A model generated the notes under the pieces. The model was not told the origin of the DNA. It saw only the letters and a program-made list of their open reading frames with translations, and ran no database searches. A program made the position numbers and the translations under genes. From NCBI GenBank assembly GCA_964353405.1, contig CAYGWJ010000294.1:1-23873 (forward strand): a stretch of 23,873 nt of DNA, in the 5' to 3' direction. The stretch is from JBGLNJ01 sp964353405. Lineage in GTDB: Bacteria; Chloroflexota; Anaerolineae; Fen-1058. Shown here piece by piece: positions 6,707-14,066 of this stretch; the stretch's first letter is position 1, and each line of letters begins with the position of its first letter.

Positions 6707-8241
6707 GTGCCGATTCGCCCCAACCATCTCGTATCATGCCACTGCCAGTGGCCGGCTTGGGCAACATCATACGCACGGCGGGCGTAACTGGAGGGAGCAC
6801 GCTGTTCGCGCAGGCTGCTGGCTACCTGATGGTATTTGCGTTGACGCTGTCGTTGGGTGTAGGTGGATTTGGCTTGTTTTCGCTGGCGACGACGGTGATG
6901 AGCACTACCACGCTGGTCGCTACTTTAGGGCTGGATGTCACAGTGGTTCGGTTTGCGGCGTGGTATCGCGGGCGAAGCGAGACGCCCAAGTTGAAAACAC
7001 TTTTGTTCTTTGTACCGGTGTTTGTGTTTGTCTGGAGTGTTGTAGTGGCCGTGGGGCTATGGGGACTGGCTCCCTTTCTGTCGGTCAATGTCTTTAGAGA
7101 GCCAGAGCTGATCTCGCCCGTGAGAATTGGCAGCGTGGGGCTTCCCCTCAATGCGCTGTTTGCTATTTTCGTTTCCGGGTTACACGGTTGCGGCTTGACG
7201 ACGCGGCGCGTCTATGCTGAGCAAATCATCTTGCCGGCGTTGCGTCTAGTATTCATTGTGATCGCCGGGATGACAAAAGCAGGTGTTCAGGCGGCGTTGT
7301 GGGCCATGGTGGCTGCCGCCGGCCTGTCTATGGCACTAGCGGGATGGTGGCTGGCGCGCACGAGCCGGTTATGGAAATCATCCCCGGCTGGCCTGCCCGA
7401 ATTAGGGGCCTGGACCAAGTATGCAGTCCCTGCTTTTCTGGATTCGCTGTTGGTCACTCCGTTGGGCGGCTCGCTAGAGATTTTCTTTCTGGGCATGTTC
7501 GGCACAAAGGAAATGGTGGCAGTTTACAGCATTGCTTTGAGATTCAAGTTCATTGTTTCTTTGCCCATGACAGCATTCAATACCACGCTGGCGCCGTTGA
7601 TCAGCGAGGCGCACGCGTGCTTGGATCGCGAGCGGCTAAAGGAATTGTACAGTTCTGCCACGCGCTGGATCATGATGCTGAGTCTGCCGCTGGCTGCCGT
7701 CAACGTGTTGTTTGGAGGTTTGTTGTTGGGCCTGTTTGGACGGGTGTACACGCTGGGATACACCACGTTAGTGTTGATGACACTGGGACAACTGGCGAAT
7801 GTGGGTGGAGGGCCTGCTGGCCACATGCTGCTGATGACAGGCTATGCACGGATCAGGCTGCTCAACTCTCTGGTGTTGCTGGCAACCCAGTTGGGGTTGG
7901 GTGTATTGCTTATTTCTGCCTGGCGACTTGAGGGCGCGGGGGGAGTATCTGCAGTTTCGACGGCCATAGTCAGCTTGCTTGGTCTGATAGAAGTTGCTAT
8001 TCTATTAAAGATTCATCCTTACCAGCGAGGGTTGATCAAGCCGCTATTAGCTTGTTGCGCGACGGCAGGCATAGTTGCAATTGCTCAACCGGTATGGGGA
8101 AAGACTTGGGTCGCCCAGTTTTTGCTGTTGAGTGGGTTTGCCGTGGCTTATATTGGCGTGTTGATAGGATTGGGGTTGAGTTCCGACGATAAACAACTCG
8201 TGTTACAGGCCAAGAATCGTCTAGCGGCAGGCCGCTTATGA
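6703..8241 (+). CDS. Wzx-like polysaccharide flippase (MATE/MOP superfamily)
   Basis: A 512-residue membrane protein with about 12-14 hydrophobic helices. The N-terminus after a short polar leader reads IIRTAGVTGGSTLFAQAAGYLMVF, then GVGGFGLFSLATTV, the usual first helices of Wzx-type flippases (G-x-G-x-F-G-x-x-x-x-x-x-x). A mid-protein YAVPAFLDSLLVTPLGG and the later VNVLFGGLLLGLFG fit helices 7 and 9 of the fold. It should move the undecaprenyl-linked repeat unit across the membrane, feeding the polymerase encoded two genes upstream. It overlaps both neighbours by 4 bp (ATGA at 6703 and 8238), so it is translationally coupled. A second ATG at 6736 is possible. Confidence 0.85.
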   Translation: MSADSPQPSRIMPLPVAGLGNIIRTAGVTGGSTLFAQAAGYLMVFALTLSLGVGGFGLFSLATTVMSTTTLVATLGLDVTVVRFAAWYRGRSETPKLKTLLFFVPVFVFVWSVVVAVGLWGLAPFLSVNVFREPELISPVRIGSVGLPLNALFAIFVSGLHGCGLTTRRVYAEQIILPALRLVFIVIAGMTKAGVQAALWAMVAAAGLSMALAGWWLARTSRLWKSSPAGLPELGAWTKYAVPAFLDSLLVTPLGGSLEIFFLGMFGTKEMVAVYSIALRFKFIVSLPMTAFNTTLAPLISEAHACLDRERLKELYSSATRWIMMLSLPLAAVNVLFGGLLLGLFGRVYTLGYTTLVLMTLGQLANVGGGPAGHMLLMTGYARIRLLNSLVLLATQLGLGVLLISAWRLEGAGGVSAVSTAIVSLLGLIEVAILLKIHPYQRGLIKPLLACCATAGIVAIAQPVWGKTWVAQFLLLSGFAVAYIGVLIGLGLSSDDKQLVLQAKNRLAAGRL

Positions 8242-9506
8242 ATCTCATTGTTACGCTGGAGTATCGTTTTGATCGTCTACCCGATGGAAGCGTGTGGACG
8301 CAGACCTCGTTTCCCTATTCATTTTGGAATTGCTACTTGCAAGTGTTTGACTCGGTGCGTGTCGTGGCGCGGGTGCGCGATGTATCGGACATGCCAGTAG
8401 GCTGGAGGCGTGCTGACGGCGAGCGCGTATCGTTTGTAGCTGTACCCTATTACGTTGGCCCTGAGCAATTTGCCCTTAGAGCTATGTCGGTGAACCGCGC
8501 AGTACGAAGTGCTGTCGCCCCTGTGGACGCAGTGATCATGCGCGTTCCATCTCATCTGGCCAACGTCTTGACACCTCTTCTGAAGAGGACGCGTCGGCCA
8601 TATGCGGTCGAAGTAGTCGGGGATCCTTATGATGTTTTCGTTCCTGGCGCCGTCCGGCATCCTTTGCGCTTTTTCTTTCAGTGGTGGTTTACCCGCCAGT
8701 TGAAATGGCAATGCTTGCATGCTTGCGGCGTTGCGTACGTTACCAAATACATGCTTCGGCGCCGTTATCCGCCTGATGAGATGGCCTATTCCACCAACTA
8801 TTCAGGCGCTCAATTGACTGATGTAGCGTTTACCGTACCGCGTTCGCTTGGGTCTGCTGTCTTTACCACTTCTTACTCGGATGGGAATTTGACGGACGGT
8901 GATTACTGCATTGTGCATCACGCGCTGAACAAGGCAATGACCGACGCCGTTACTCTAGTGACGGTAGCTTCACTAGCCCAACCTTACAAAGGAATCGATG
9001 TGCTCATTGATGCCGTTGCGATGTGTGTGCGCGATGGCCTTAACCTGAAGCTAGTTATTGTAGGAGATGGTAAATATCGGCGAGAACTGGAGGCGCGCGC
9101 AGTTGCGCGCAACCTGAGCGAGCGGGTGAGCTTTATGGGGCAATTGCCAGCGGGCGTAGCCGTGCGCACCCAATTGGATGCCGCCGATTTGTTTGTTTTG
9201 CCGTCCCGAACTGAAGGCTTGCCGCGAGCCATGATTGAGGCGATGGCACGTGGGTTGCCCTGCATCGGCTCGCGGGTTGGGGGCATTCCGGAGCTGTTGC
9301 CACCGGAAGACATGGTTCCGCCGAATGATGCCAACGCTTTGGCATCCAAGATTAAAGAAGTGATCGGTAATCCACAACGCATGGTACATATGTCGGAACG
9401 CAATTTTGCCAAATCACACGAGTATCATGAAGATACTTTGCGAGAGCGACGTTTAGCATTCTATAAGCATGTGCGCCAGGTAACGGAGCAGTGGCAGAAG
9501 ACGTAG
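8238..9506 (+). CDS. Glycosyltransferase family 4 protein
   Basis: A 422-residue GT-B glycosyltransferase. The acceptor domain contains VEVVGDPYDVF (about 124-134) and a hydrophobic/basic patch HPLRFFFQWWFTRQLKW (141-157) likely to touch the membrane. The donor domain starts at VTVASLAQPYKGIDVLI (PYKG 249-252), followed by KLVIVGDGKYRRELE and VSFMGQL. The E-x7-E pair is E326/E334 in RTEGLPRAMIEAMARGLP, then CIGSRVGGIPELL. This is the standard GT4 signature for retaining transfer from an NDP-sugar. It overlaps the flippase by 4 bp. Sugar specificity is unknown. Confidence 0.88.
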   Translation: MNLIVTLEYRFDRLPDGSVWTQTSFPYSFWNCYLQVFDSVRVVARVRDVSDMPVGWRRADGERVSFVAVPYYVGPEQFALRAMSVNRAVRSAVAPVDAVIMRVPSHLANVLTPLLKRTRRPYAVEVVGDPYDVFVPGAVRHPLRFFFQWWFTRQLKWQCLHACGVAYVTKYMLRRRYPPDEMAYSTNYSGAQLTDVAFTVPRSLGSAVFTTSYSDGNLTDGDYCIVHHALNKAMTDAVTLVTVASLAQPYKGIDVLIDAVAMCVRDGLNLKLVIVGDGKYRRELEARAVARNLSERVSFMGQLPAGVAVRTQLDAADLFVLPSRTEGLPRAMIEAMARGLPCIGSRVGGIPELLPPEDMVPPNDANALASKIKEVIGNPQRMVHMSERNFAKSHEYHEDTLRERRLAFYKHVRQVTEQWQKT

Positions 9507-9514
9507 ATGACTAT

Positions 9515-10666
9515 ATGAAAGTCCTTCACTTGGTCAAAACATCTGTAGGGGCAATATGGGCATTTCGCCAGATGCGGGAACTGGTCAGGTTGGGAGTAAC
9601 TGTCCATGTAGCAATCCCTCCGACTGGGCCATTGGTTGGCCAGTATGAAAAGGCAGGTGTAATCGTTCATCCAGTAGCCCCTGACTTTCCTGTGCAACAG
9701 CCATGGCGCTGGCAAAGCACACTTGAGAACATGCGAGCATTGGCAGGGCAGGTTCAGCCCGACATAATTCATAGTCATTTTGTAGGAACAACGTTGACCA
9801 TGCGATTGGCATTGGGAAAGCATCATCTAATACCACGTATTTTCCAGGTGCCCGGTCCTTTGCACTTGGAGCATGCCATTTTCCGCTGCGCAGAGTTGGC
9901 CACCGCTGGCAAGTTGGATTACTGGATTGGCTCGTGCCAATGGACATGTGATTGTTATCGCCGATCTGGTATTGCACCAGGGCGTGTATTCTTATCGTAT
10001 TATGGCACAGATGTCAAAGCCCGGGAGACTAGCATGCCTGGTAGACTGCGTAGAGAGTTGAACGTGGGGCCAGACACAAGAATAATTGGCATGGTGGCAT
10101 ATATGTACGGTCCCAAGCGCTATTTGGGGCAAACGCGTGGCCTTAAGGGACATGAGGATTTGATTGATGCCCTTGCGCTTTGTCTCAAGGTCAAGAAGAA
10201 TATTCTTGGGGTCTTTATTGGTGGTGCATGGAACAATGCAATTAACTATGAGAACCGGGTCTGCTCATATGGTAGGCGGCGATGCGGAGATCGTGCCGTG
10301 TTCCTAGGAACGCGCCATGACGTTTCGGAGCTTTATCCCGATCTGGATATTGTAGTACATCCATCGCACTCTGAAAATGTGGGGGGAGCAGCCGAATCAT
10401 TGCTTCTGGCCGTGCCAACAATCGCCACGGATGTGGGAGGTTTCCCGGACCTCATCAAGCCTGGTAAAACAGGCTGGCTTGTCCCTGCGCGCAATCCTGC
10501 CCGACTGGCGGAATGCATTTTGGATGCGCTACGTGATCCGGCGCGTGCACGCCAGATGGCCACAGACGGGCAGGTATTGGCAAAAGAGCTTTTTGATGTC
10601 AGGGAGACTGCACGTCAAGTGATGGGGATTTATCAATCCATCTATGCCACACGCAACATGGGCTGA
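9515..10666 (+). CDS. Glycosyltransferase family 4 protein
   Basis: A 383-residue GT-B protein. I take ATG 9515 (MKVLHLVKTSVGAIWAFRQM), 8 nt after the previous stop, because it opens directly into the first beta strand; a GTG at 9491 would add eight residues unlike the family. HSH at 86-88 and YYGTDV (162-167) are the usual acceptor-side motifs. The donor domain has GMVAYMYGPKRYLGQTRGLKGHEDLI, FLGTRHDV and HSENVGGAAESLLLAVPTIA with G-G-F-P-D-L-I, then GKTGWLVP. The long charged insertion after IGMVAYMYGPK resembles GT4 enzymes that bind N-acetylated sugars, but this is weak evidence. Its stop overlaps the initiating transferase start (TGATG), so the two may act consecutively, the second sugar being added to the PglC product. 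Confidence 0.85.
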   Translation: MKVLHLVKTSVGAIWAFRQMRELVRLGVTVHVAIPPTGPLVGQYEKAGVIVHPVAPDFPVQQPWRWQSTLENMRALAGQVQPDIIHSHFVGTTLTMRLALGKHHLIPRIFQVPGPLHLEHAIFRCAELATAGKLDYWIGSCQWTCDCYRRSGIAPGRVFLSYYGTDVKARETSMPGRLRRELNVGPDTRIIGMVAYMYGPKRYLGQTRGLKGHEDLIDALALCLKVKKNILGVFIGGAWNNAINYENRVCSYGRRRCGDRAVFLGTRHDVSELYPDLDIVVHPSHSENVGGAAESLLLAVPTIATDVGGFPDLIKPGKTGWLVPARNPARLAECILDALRDPARARQMATDGQVLAKELFDVRETARQVMGIYQSIYATRNMG

Positions 10667-11274
10667 TGCACATGGTCAAGCGACTGTTTGATCTTGGAGT
10701 GACACTCGCCTGGGTATTTGTAGGCATACCAGCGATGGCACTGATTGCGATCATGATCGGTTTGACGATGGGCCGCCCGATACTGTTGCGCCAGTGGCGT
10801 CCTGGCTTGCACGGCAAACCCTTCACCCTCTACAAGTTTCGTACTATGACCGATGCCCGCGACGCTCAAGGTAACCTTCTGCCCGATGCCGAGCGGTTGA
10901 CCCCGTTTGGCCGATTCTTGCGCAGCATCAGCCTGGACGAGCTGCCGGAACTGATCAACGTGCTCAAAGGTGAAATGAGTCTGGTGGGTCCACGTCCGTT
11001 GCTCATGCAATATCTAGATCGCTACACGCCAGAGCAGATGCGTCGCCACGAGGTTAAGCCTGGTATCACCGGCTGGGCCCAGGTCAATGGGCGGAATGCA
11101 ATCACTTGGGAGCGAAAGTTCGCGTTGGACGTGTGGTATGTTGATCACCAATCTTTGTGGCTAGATTTGAAGATTATTATCCTGACGGTACTCAAGATTA
11201 TCAAGCGTGAGGGCATCAATCAGCCAGGGCAGGCAACAGCTCAAGAATTCATGGGCCATTCGAACCATTCTTAG
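10666..11274 (+). CDS. PglC-like initiating phosphoglycosyltransferase (undecaprenyl-phosphate sugar-1-phosphate transferase)
   Basis: A 202-residue monotopic phosphoglycosyltransferase, the minimal size of the PglC group rather than the longer WbaP type. One N-terminal hydrophobic segment (residues about 8-34) contains a proline (GIPAMAL) like the re-entrant helix of PglC. Then follow R-P-G-x-x-G-K-P-F-x-x-Y-K-F-R-T-M, the catalytic D91-E92 dyad in SLDELPELINVLKGEMSLVGP, GPRP at 108-111 and KPGITGWAQVNGR (131-143). The C-terminal INQPGQATAQEFMG is typical of bacillosamine-type transferases. It should attach a sugar-1-phosphate from a UDP-sugar to undecaprenyl phosphate, starting the repeat unit. 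The following genes encode the matching UDP-diacetamido-sugar pathway. ATG 10666 overlaps the previous stop; ATG 10672 is an equally possible start. Confidence 0.9.
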   Translation: MHMVKRLFDLGVTLAWVFVGIPAMALIAIMIGLTMGRPILLRQWRPGLHGKPFTLYKFRTMTDARDAQGNLLPDAERLTPFGRFLRSISLDELPELINVLKGEMSLVGPRPLLMQYLDRYTPEQMRRHEVKPGITGWAQVNGRNAITWERKFALDVWYVDHQSLWLDLKIIILTVLKIIKREGINQPGQATAQEFMGHSNHS

Positions 11275-11287
11275 ACTGAAATAGATG

Positions 11288-11293
11288 CGGGAG
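11288..11293 (+). promoter_or_regulatory. Shine-Dalgarno CGGGAG deciding the acetyltransferase start
   Basis: CGGGAG lies six nucleotides before ATG 11300, which opens directly into the conserved first strand. The in-frame ATG 11285 contains part of this element and lacks one of its own. Confidence 0.6.
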
Positions 11294-11299
11294 TTCAAC

Positions 11300-11959
11300 A
11301 TGCCGATCAGACAAATTGCTATTTATGGAGGAGGAGGGTTTGCCAGGGAGGTAGCTTGGCTGATCCAGTCGTGCAATCAAGCTGCTGAACAATACCAAGC
11401 CATGTGTTTCATTGATGACAATGAAGCTGCACATGGCAAGATACTTGACGGTATTCCAGTTATGGGGTTAGCTGTTGCACATCAACAATATCCCGAAGCT
11501 CTAGTTGTGGGCGGTGTCGGCACACCTAAAACCCGCCAAGCGCTGATGGGAAAGGCTGCTGCGGTTGGTTTTCGGTTCGATACAATCATTCACCCGCGTG
11601 TCGAGCGCTCGCAGTGGATTGAAATTGGCGCAGGCACGGTCATCTGTGCCGGCAATATTCTAACCACGAATATCGTCTTAGGCCAGCATGTTCAGATCAA
11701 CTTGGATTGTACTGTTGGTCATGATGTAGTCATGGGCGATTATACGACCCTTGCGCCAGGTGTGCATGTTTCTGGATGCGTACAGTTTGGGCAGCGAGTC
11801 TATGTCGGCACAGGCGCAGTTATTATCAATGGCACTCAGGACGCGCCTCTTACAATCGGCGATGACGCTGTGATTGGCGCAGGTGCCTGTGTGACCCAGC
11901 ACGTTCCAGCTGGCCTCACCGTAGTCGGCGTTCCCGCCAAACCATTGCAGCGATCGTGA
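11300..11959 (+). CDS. PglD/NeuD-family sugar O/N-acetyltransferase (left-handed beta helix)
   Basis: A 219-residue protein. The N-terminal Rossmann-like domain begins IAIYGGGGFAREVAWLI (about 6-22) and includes CFIDDNEAAHGK and GIPVMG, the UDP-sugar-binding part of PglD/NeuD proteins. From about residue 100 the chain is a left-handed parallel beta helix of hexapeptide turns (IEIGAGTVICAGN, IVLGQHVQINLDCTVGH, VVMGDYTTLAPGVHVSG). H141 in TVGHDVVMGDY is the likely catalytic base. The C-terminus VVGVPAKPL binds acetyl-CoA at the trimer interface. In the bacillosamine pathway PglD acetylates the 4-amino group of UDP-4-amino-FucNAc/QuiNAc. Its placement between a PglC-like and a PglE-like gene supports that role. 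Perosamine or viosamine acetylation is the alternative. Confidence 0.88.
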   Translation: MPIRQIAIYGGGGFAREVAWLIQSCNQAAEQYQAMCFIDDNEAAHGKILDGIPVMGLAVAHQQYPEALVVGGVGTPKTRQALMGKAAAVGFRFDTIIHPRVERSQWIEIGAGTVICAGNILTTNIVLGQHVQINLDCTVGHDVVMGDYTTLAPGVHVSGCVQFGQRVYVGTGAVIINGTQDAPLTIGDDAVIGAGACVTQHVPAGLTVVGVPAKPLQRS

Positions 11960-11969
11960 AAGGACTAAC

Positions 11970-12119
11970 ATGCTTGTTCCCATGTCGTCCCCCGACATCA
12001 CCCAGGCAGAGATTGATGCTGTCAACGCTGTGCTGCGCACGCCTTACCTCAGCGTCGGCCCGCGTGTGGACAAATCAGAGCGGAGCGTGGTGTGCCTCTG
12101 GACTGATCTCCGGCAATAG
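11970..12119 (+). pseudogene. 5' stump of a second PglE-like aminotransferase (diverged paralogue)
   Basis: Ten nucleotides after the acetyltransferase, with AAAGGA upstream, ATG 11970 opens a 49-codon frame. Its first ~40 residues (VPMSSPDITQAEIDAV ... LRTPYLSVGPRVD) match the start of the intact aminotransferase at 12869 with a constant 911-nt offset. Over 37 codons from ATG 11982 I count 31 identical residues, but many third positions differ. The homology ends at about 12092, and after eight unrelated residues a TAG (12117-12119) closes the frame. It is therefore the stump of an older paralogue, not a fresh tandem copy, and it occupies the position directly after pglD where pglE would be expected. 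It lacks the PLP lysine and is not functional. Confidence 0.8.
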
Positions 12120-12144
12120 TGGCGTCAAGGTGGTGTTGGTTTAA
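12093..12144 (+). pseudogene. Possible 3' end of a zinc-type (MDR) dehydrogenase, remnant
   Basis: In the frame closing at TAA 12142-12144 the DNA after the aminotransferase stump reads ASGLISGNSGVKVVLV. An acidic/small helix followed by S-G-x-x-x-K-V-V-L at the very end is common for medium-chain (zinc-type) alcohol/polyol dehydrogenases. With about 16 residues this is suggestive only. If correct, this scar has the same form as that at 184-380: the 5' end of one gene joined to the 3' end of another. Confidence 0.3.
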
Positions 12145-12149
12145 CATTT

Positions 12150-12172
12150 GCTCTTTCCGATGTAATAAGAGC
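12150..12172 (+). promoter_or_regulatory. Putative toxin-antitoxin promoter/operator (inverted repeat over a -10 box)
   Basis: GCTCTT (12150-12155) and AAGAGC (12167-12172) form a 6-bp inverted repeat with an 11-nt spacer that contains TGTAAT (12161-12166), five of six matches to a -10 box. A poor -35 candidate (TTGGTT, 12136-12141) lies 19 nt upstream. A TSS near 12173 would leave a leader of about 20 nt carrying GGAGGT. This layout fits an autoregulated toxin-antitoxin operon; the call is inference. Confidence 0.35.
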
Positions 12173-12184
12173 ATGGACAGAATC

Positions 12185-12190
12185 GGAGGT
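12185..12190 (+). promoter_or_regulatory. Shine-Dalgarno GGAGGT of the antitoxin gene
   Basis: GGAGGT is followed by a 5-nt spacer and ATG 12196. This favours ATG over the adjacent in-frame TTG at 12193, which would sit too close to the element. Confidence 0.6.
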
Positions 12191-12195
12191 GTTTG

Positions 12196-12489
12196 ATGGC
12201 AGTACAAACAGATACCCTTCTCAGTGCTGTGGCCCAAGAGATGCATATCCCGGAGAGCGACCTGCTCAAGCAGGGGCTGCGTGTTCTGCTGGAGCGCCAA
12301 CTGCGCGGAATCAAGGCGCAGATGTTTGAAATTGCTGGGTGCTACGGCATCTCCTCCGTGGAAGAAATGGAGGCTCGCTATCGGGAGGGCACGCTGGAAG
12401 AGGCTGATTCCTGGCAAGACCTCCAACGCCTGGATCACCTGGAGTACAAGCGAGATCGTCTATCACAACTGCTTGAGGCCCTTGCATGA
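12196..12489 (+). CDS. TumA-like antitoxin (putative)
   Basis: A 97-residue, helical, acidic protein. Residues 5-33 (TDTLLSAVAQEMHIPESDLLKQGLRVLLERQL) look like a small DNA-binding or dimerisation segment with a ribbon- or helix-type pattern: a short strand, then I-P-x-x-x-L-x-x-x-G-L-x-x-x-L. The middle ISSVEEMEARYREGTLEEADSWQDL is a frequent feature of antitoxin partners of RelE/TumE-type toxins. The C-terminus, with K-R-D-R-L and LLEAL, probably wraps the toxin. The gene is overlapped by 4 bp (ATGA) with the next, whose product is TumE-like, so the antitoxin assignment rests mainly on that partnership. It should neutralise the toxin and repress its own promoter. Confidence 0.6.
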   Translation: MAVQTDTLLSAVAQEMHIPESDLLKQGLRVLLERQLRGIKAQMFEIAGCYGISSVEEMEARYREGTLEEADSWQDLQRLDHLEYKRDRLSQLLEALA

Positions 12490-12872
12490 GCCAGGTGGAT
12501 GTCAAGCGGCTGCGCGAGATCGCCGAGATCGAGTTTGCCGATATTGTGGCGGAAGTACTAGTTCCCGATATCAATGAGTTGCGCATCATCTTGACGGATG
12601 GCAGCTTTGTGGATGTCTGGTTCTCTTTGAAGCTTGTGAGCCGATACAGCTTCCATTGGGAGCGACGGGCGCTGGATGGCAAGATCTATCGGCATGATAA
12701 CGCGCCCCACAGACGCTGGCAATCCATAGCAACCTTTCCCCATCACTTTCATGATGGTAGTGAAAGCAATGTGTCGGAAAGTCATCTTAGCCATATCCCG
12801 GCGGAGGCCGTGCGACAATTCCACGCTTTTGTGCGTGATAGAATCCGTGTGTCATCTGGGAGTCATCAATGA
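12486..12872 (+). CDS. TumE-family toxin (DUF6516)
   Basis: A 128-residue protein with the DUF6516/TumE hallmarks in order: an N-terminal L-R-E-I-A helix, strands ELRIILTDGSFVDVWFSLK, R-Y-S-F-H-W-E (about 53-59), KIYRHDNAPHRRW (about 66-78) and TFPHHFHDGSESNV (about 83-96), then a C-terminal helix AEAVRQFHAFVRDRI. The His-rich H-D-N-A-P-H and F-P-H-H-F-H motifs are the most conserved part of the family and probably hold the active centre. The family is annotated as the toxin of a TumE-TumA toxin-antitoxin pair; the molecular target is not something I can read here. It overlaps the antitoxin upstream and the sugar aminotransferase downstream, each by 4 bp, so expression of that biosynthetic gene is tied to the toxin mRNA. 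Confidence 0.78.
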   Translation: MSQVDVKRLREIAEIEFADIVAEVLVPDINELRIILTDGSFVDVWFSLKLVSRYSFHWERRALDGKIYRHDNAPHRRWQSIATFPHHFHDGSESNVSESHLSHIPAEAVRQFHAFVRDRIRVSSGSHQ

Positions 12873-13999
12873 CTGTTTCATTACATATCCCCATGTCCTC
12901 TCCTGACATCACCCAGACCGAAATTGACGCCGTCAACGCCGTACTGCGCACTCCGTATCTCAGCATCGGCCCACGTGTGGACGAATTTGAACGATGCGTG
13001 GCCGAGTACGTTGGCGCACGGCACGCCGTAGCCGTATCGAGTGGCACAGCAGGATTGCACTTGGCCATCCTGGCGGCCGGTGTAGCTGATGGCGACGAGG
13101 TTATTACGACACCGTTCAGTTTTGTTGCCTCCGCTAACGTCATGCTGTATGAGCGGGCGCGCCCGGTATTTGTGGATATTGACCAGCAATCACTCAACAT
13201 TGACTTGGTCCGCGTCGAGGCTGCTATCACGCCGCGCACCAGGGCAATCTTGCCGGTCCATGCCTTTGGCCAGCCCGCAGATATGGACCCGATTCTCGAG
13301 GTAGCTCAGCGGCACGGCCTGATGGTGATCGAAGATGCCTGCGAAGCGATTGGCGCGGAATACAAAGGCCGAAAGGTGGGCAAGCTGGGCCACGCTGGTG
13401 TGTTTGCCTTTTATCCCAACAAGCAAATGACCACGGGCGAAGGCGGCATGATCGTCACGGACGACGATGAATGGAATGATCTGTTCCGCAGCCTGCGCAA
13501 TCAGGGGCGCGACGTATTTGACGCCTGGTTGAACCACAGCCGGCTGGGTTACAACTATCGTCTCGACGAGATGAGTGCGGCACTGGGCGCGGCGCAGATG
13601 GGGCGCATTGAAGAGTTGTTGATGAAACGCGAGCAGGTCGCCGACTGGTATACAACGCGACTGGAAACTATACCCTGTGTCACCGCGCCGTATATCGCGC
13701 CGACGACCAGCCGCGCCAGTTGGTTTGTCTATGTGGTGCGTTTTGCGCCAGACATTGATCGCAATCGGGTCATGTCGCTGCTCGAAGCGCAGGGTATCCC
13801 GAGCCGACCTTATTTCAACCCCATTCATCTGCAACCCTTCTACCGCAAGCGTTTTGGCTATGCGCGAGGTGATTTTACGATAACCGAGCGAGTCGCTGAT
13901 TCGACTTTGGCGTTGCCGTTTTTCGGTAACATGGCTGAGGGACAGGTAGCAATCGTTTGCGATACATTACGAGCCGTTGTCGCACAGGCCCGCCATTAA
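12869..13999 (+). CDS. PglE-like UDP-4-keto-sugar aminotransferase (DegT/DnrJ/EryC1 family)
   Basis: A 376-residue PLP aminotransferase, intact. VSSGTAGLHLAIL (57-69) is the phosphate loop, TPFSFVASANVMLYERARPVF is a family signature, ILPVHAFGQPADM (127-139) holds the conserved P-V-H-x-x-G, D156 (VIEDACEAIGA) pairs with the PLP nitrogen and K185 (FYPNKQMTTGEGG) forms the Schiff base. The C-terminal SRPYFNPIHLQPFYR closes the substrate site. The family includes PglE and perosamine synthase. Neighbouring PglC-, PglD- and PglF-like genes favour amination at C4 of a UDP-4-keto-6-deoxy-GlcNAc. It starts with ATGA inside the TumE stop, and its first ~40 codons are matched by the stump 911 nt upstream. 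Confidence 0.9.
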   Translation: MTVSLHIPMSSPDITQTEIDAVNAVLRTPYLSIGPRVDEFERCVAEYVGARHAVAVSSGTAGLHLAILAAGVADGDEVITTPFSFVASANVMLYERARPVFVDIDQQSLNIDLVRVEAAITPRTRAILPVHAFGQPADMDPILEVAQRHGLMVIEDACEAIGAEYKGRKVGKLGHAGVFAFYPNKQMTTGEGGMIVTDDDEWNDLFRSLRNQGRDVFDAWLNHSRLGYNYRLDEMSAALGAAQMGRIEELLMKREQVADWYTTRLETIPCVTAPYIAPTTSRASWFVYVVRFAPDIDRNRVMSLLEAQGIPSRPYFNPIHLQPFYRKRFGYARGDFTITERVADSTLALPFFGNMAEGQVAIVCDTLRAVVAQARH

Positions 14000-14019
14000 G
14001 CAAGTAACGCGTGCATCGT

Positions 14020-14047
14020 TTGTCCCTTCGCCCGCTTGAGTTATATC
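14020..14047 (+). promoter_or_regulatory. Weak sigma70-like promoter candidate before the 4,6-dehydratase gene
   Basis: TTGTCC (14020-14025) and TATATC (14042-14047) are separated by 16 nt, with four of six matches each. The gap between the genes (14000-14066) is the longest inside the 3' half of the glycan locus apart from the toxin-antitoxin leader, so an internal promoter is plausible but unproven. Confidence 0.25.
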
Positions 14048-14066
14048 CCAGTTTGAAAGGCCTGCC

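Noticed and set aside
9491..9514. Upstream GTG start for the third glycosyltransferase
   Set aside because: It overlaps the previous gene and adds an acidic octapeptide before a typical MKVLHLV start at 9515.
11970..13003. Direct repeat as a transposon target duplication flanking the toxin-antitoxin pair
   Set aside because: The ~117-nt repeat units are coding, carry many synonymous differences and no terminal inverted repeats; they are paralogous gene starts.
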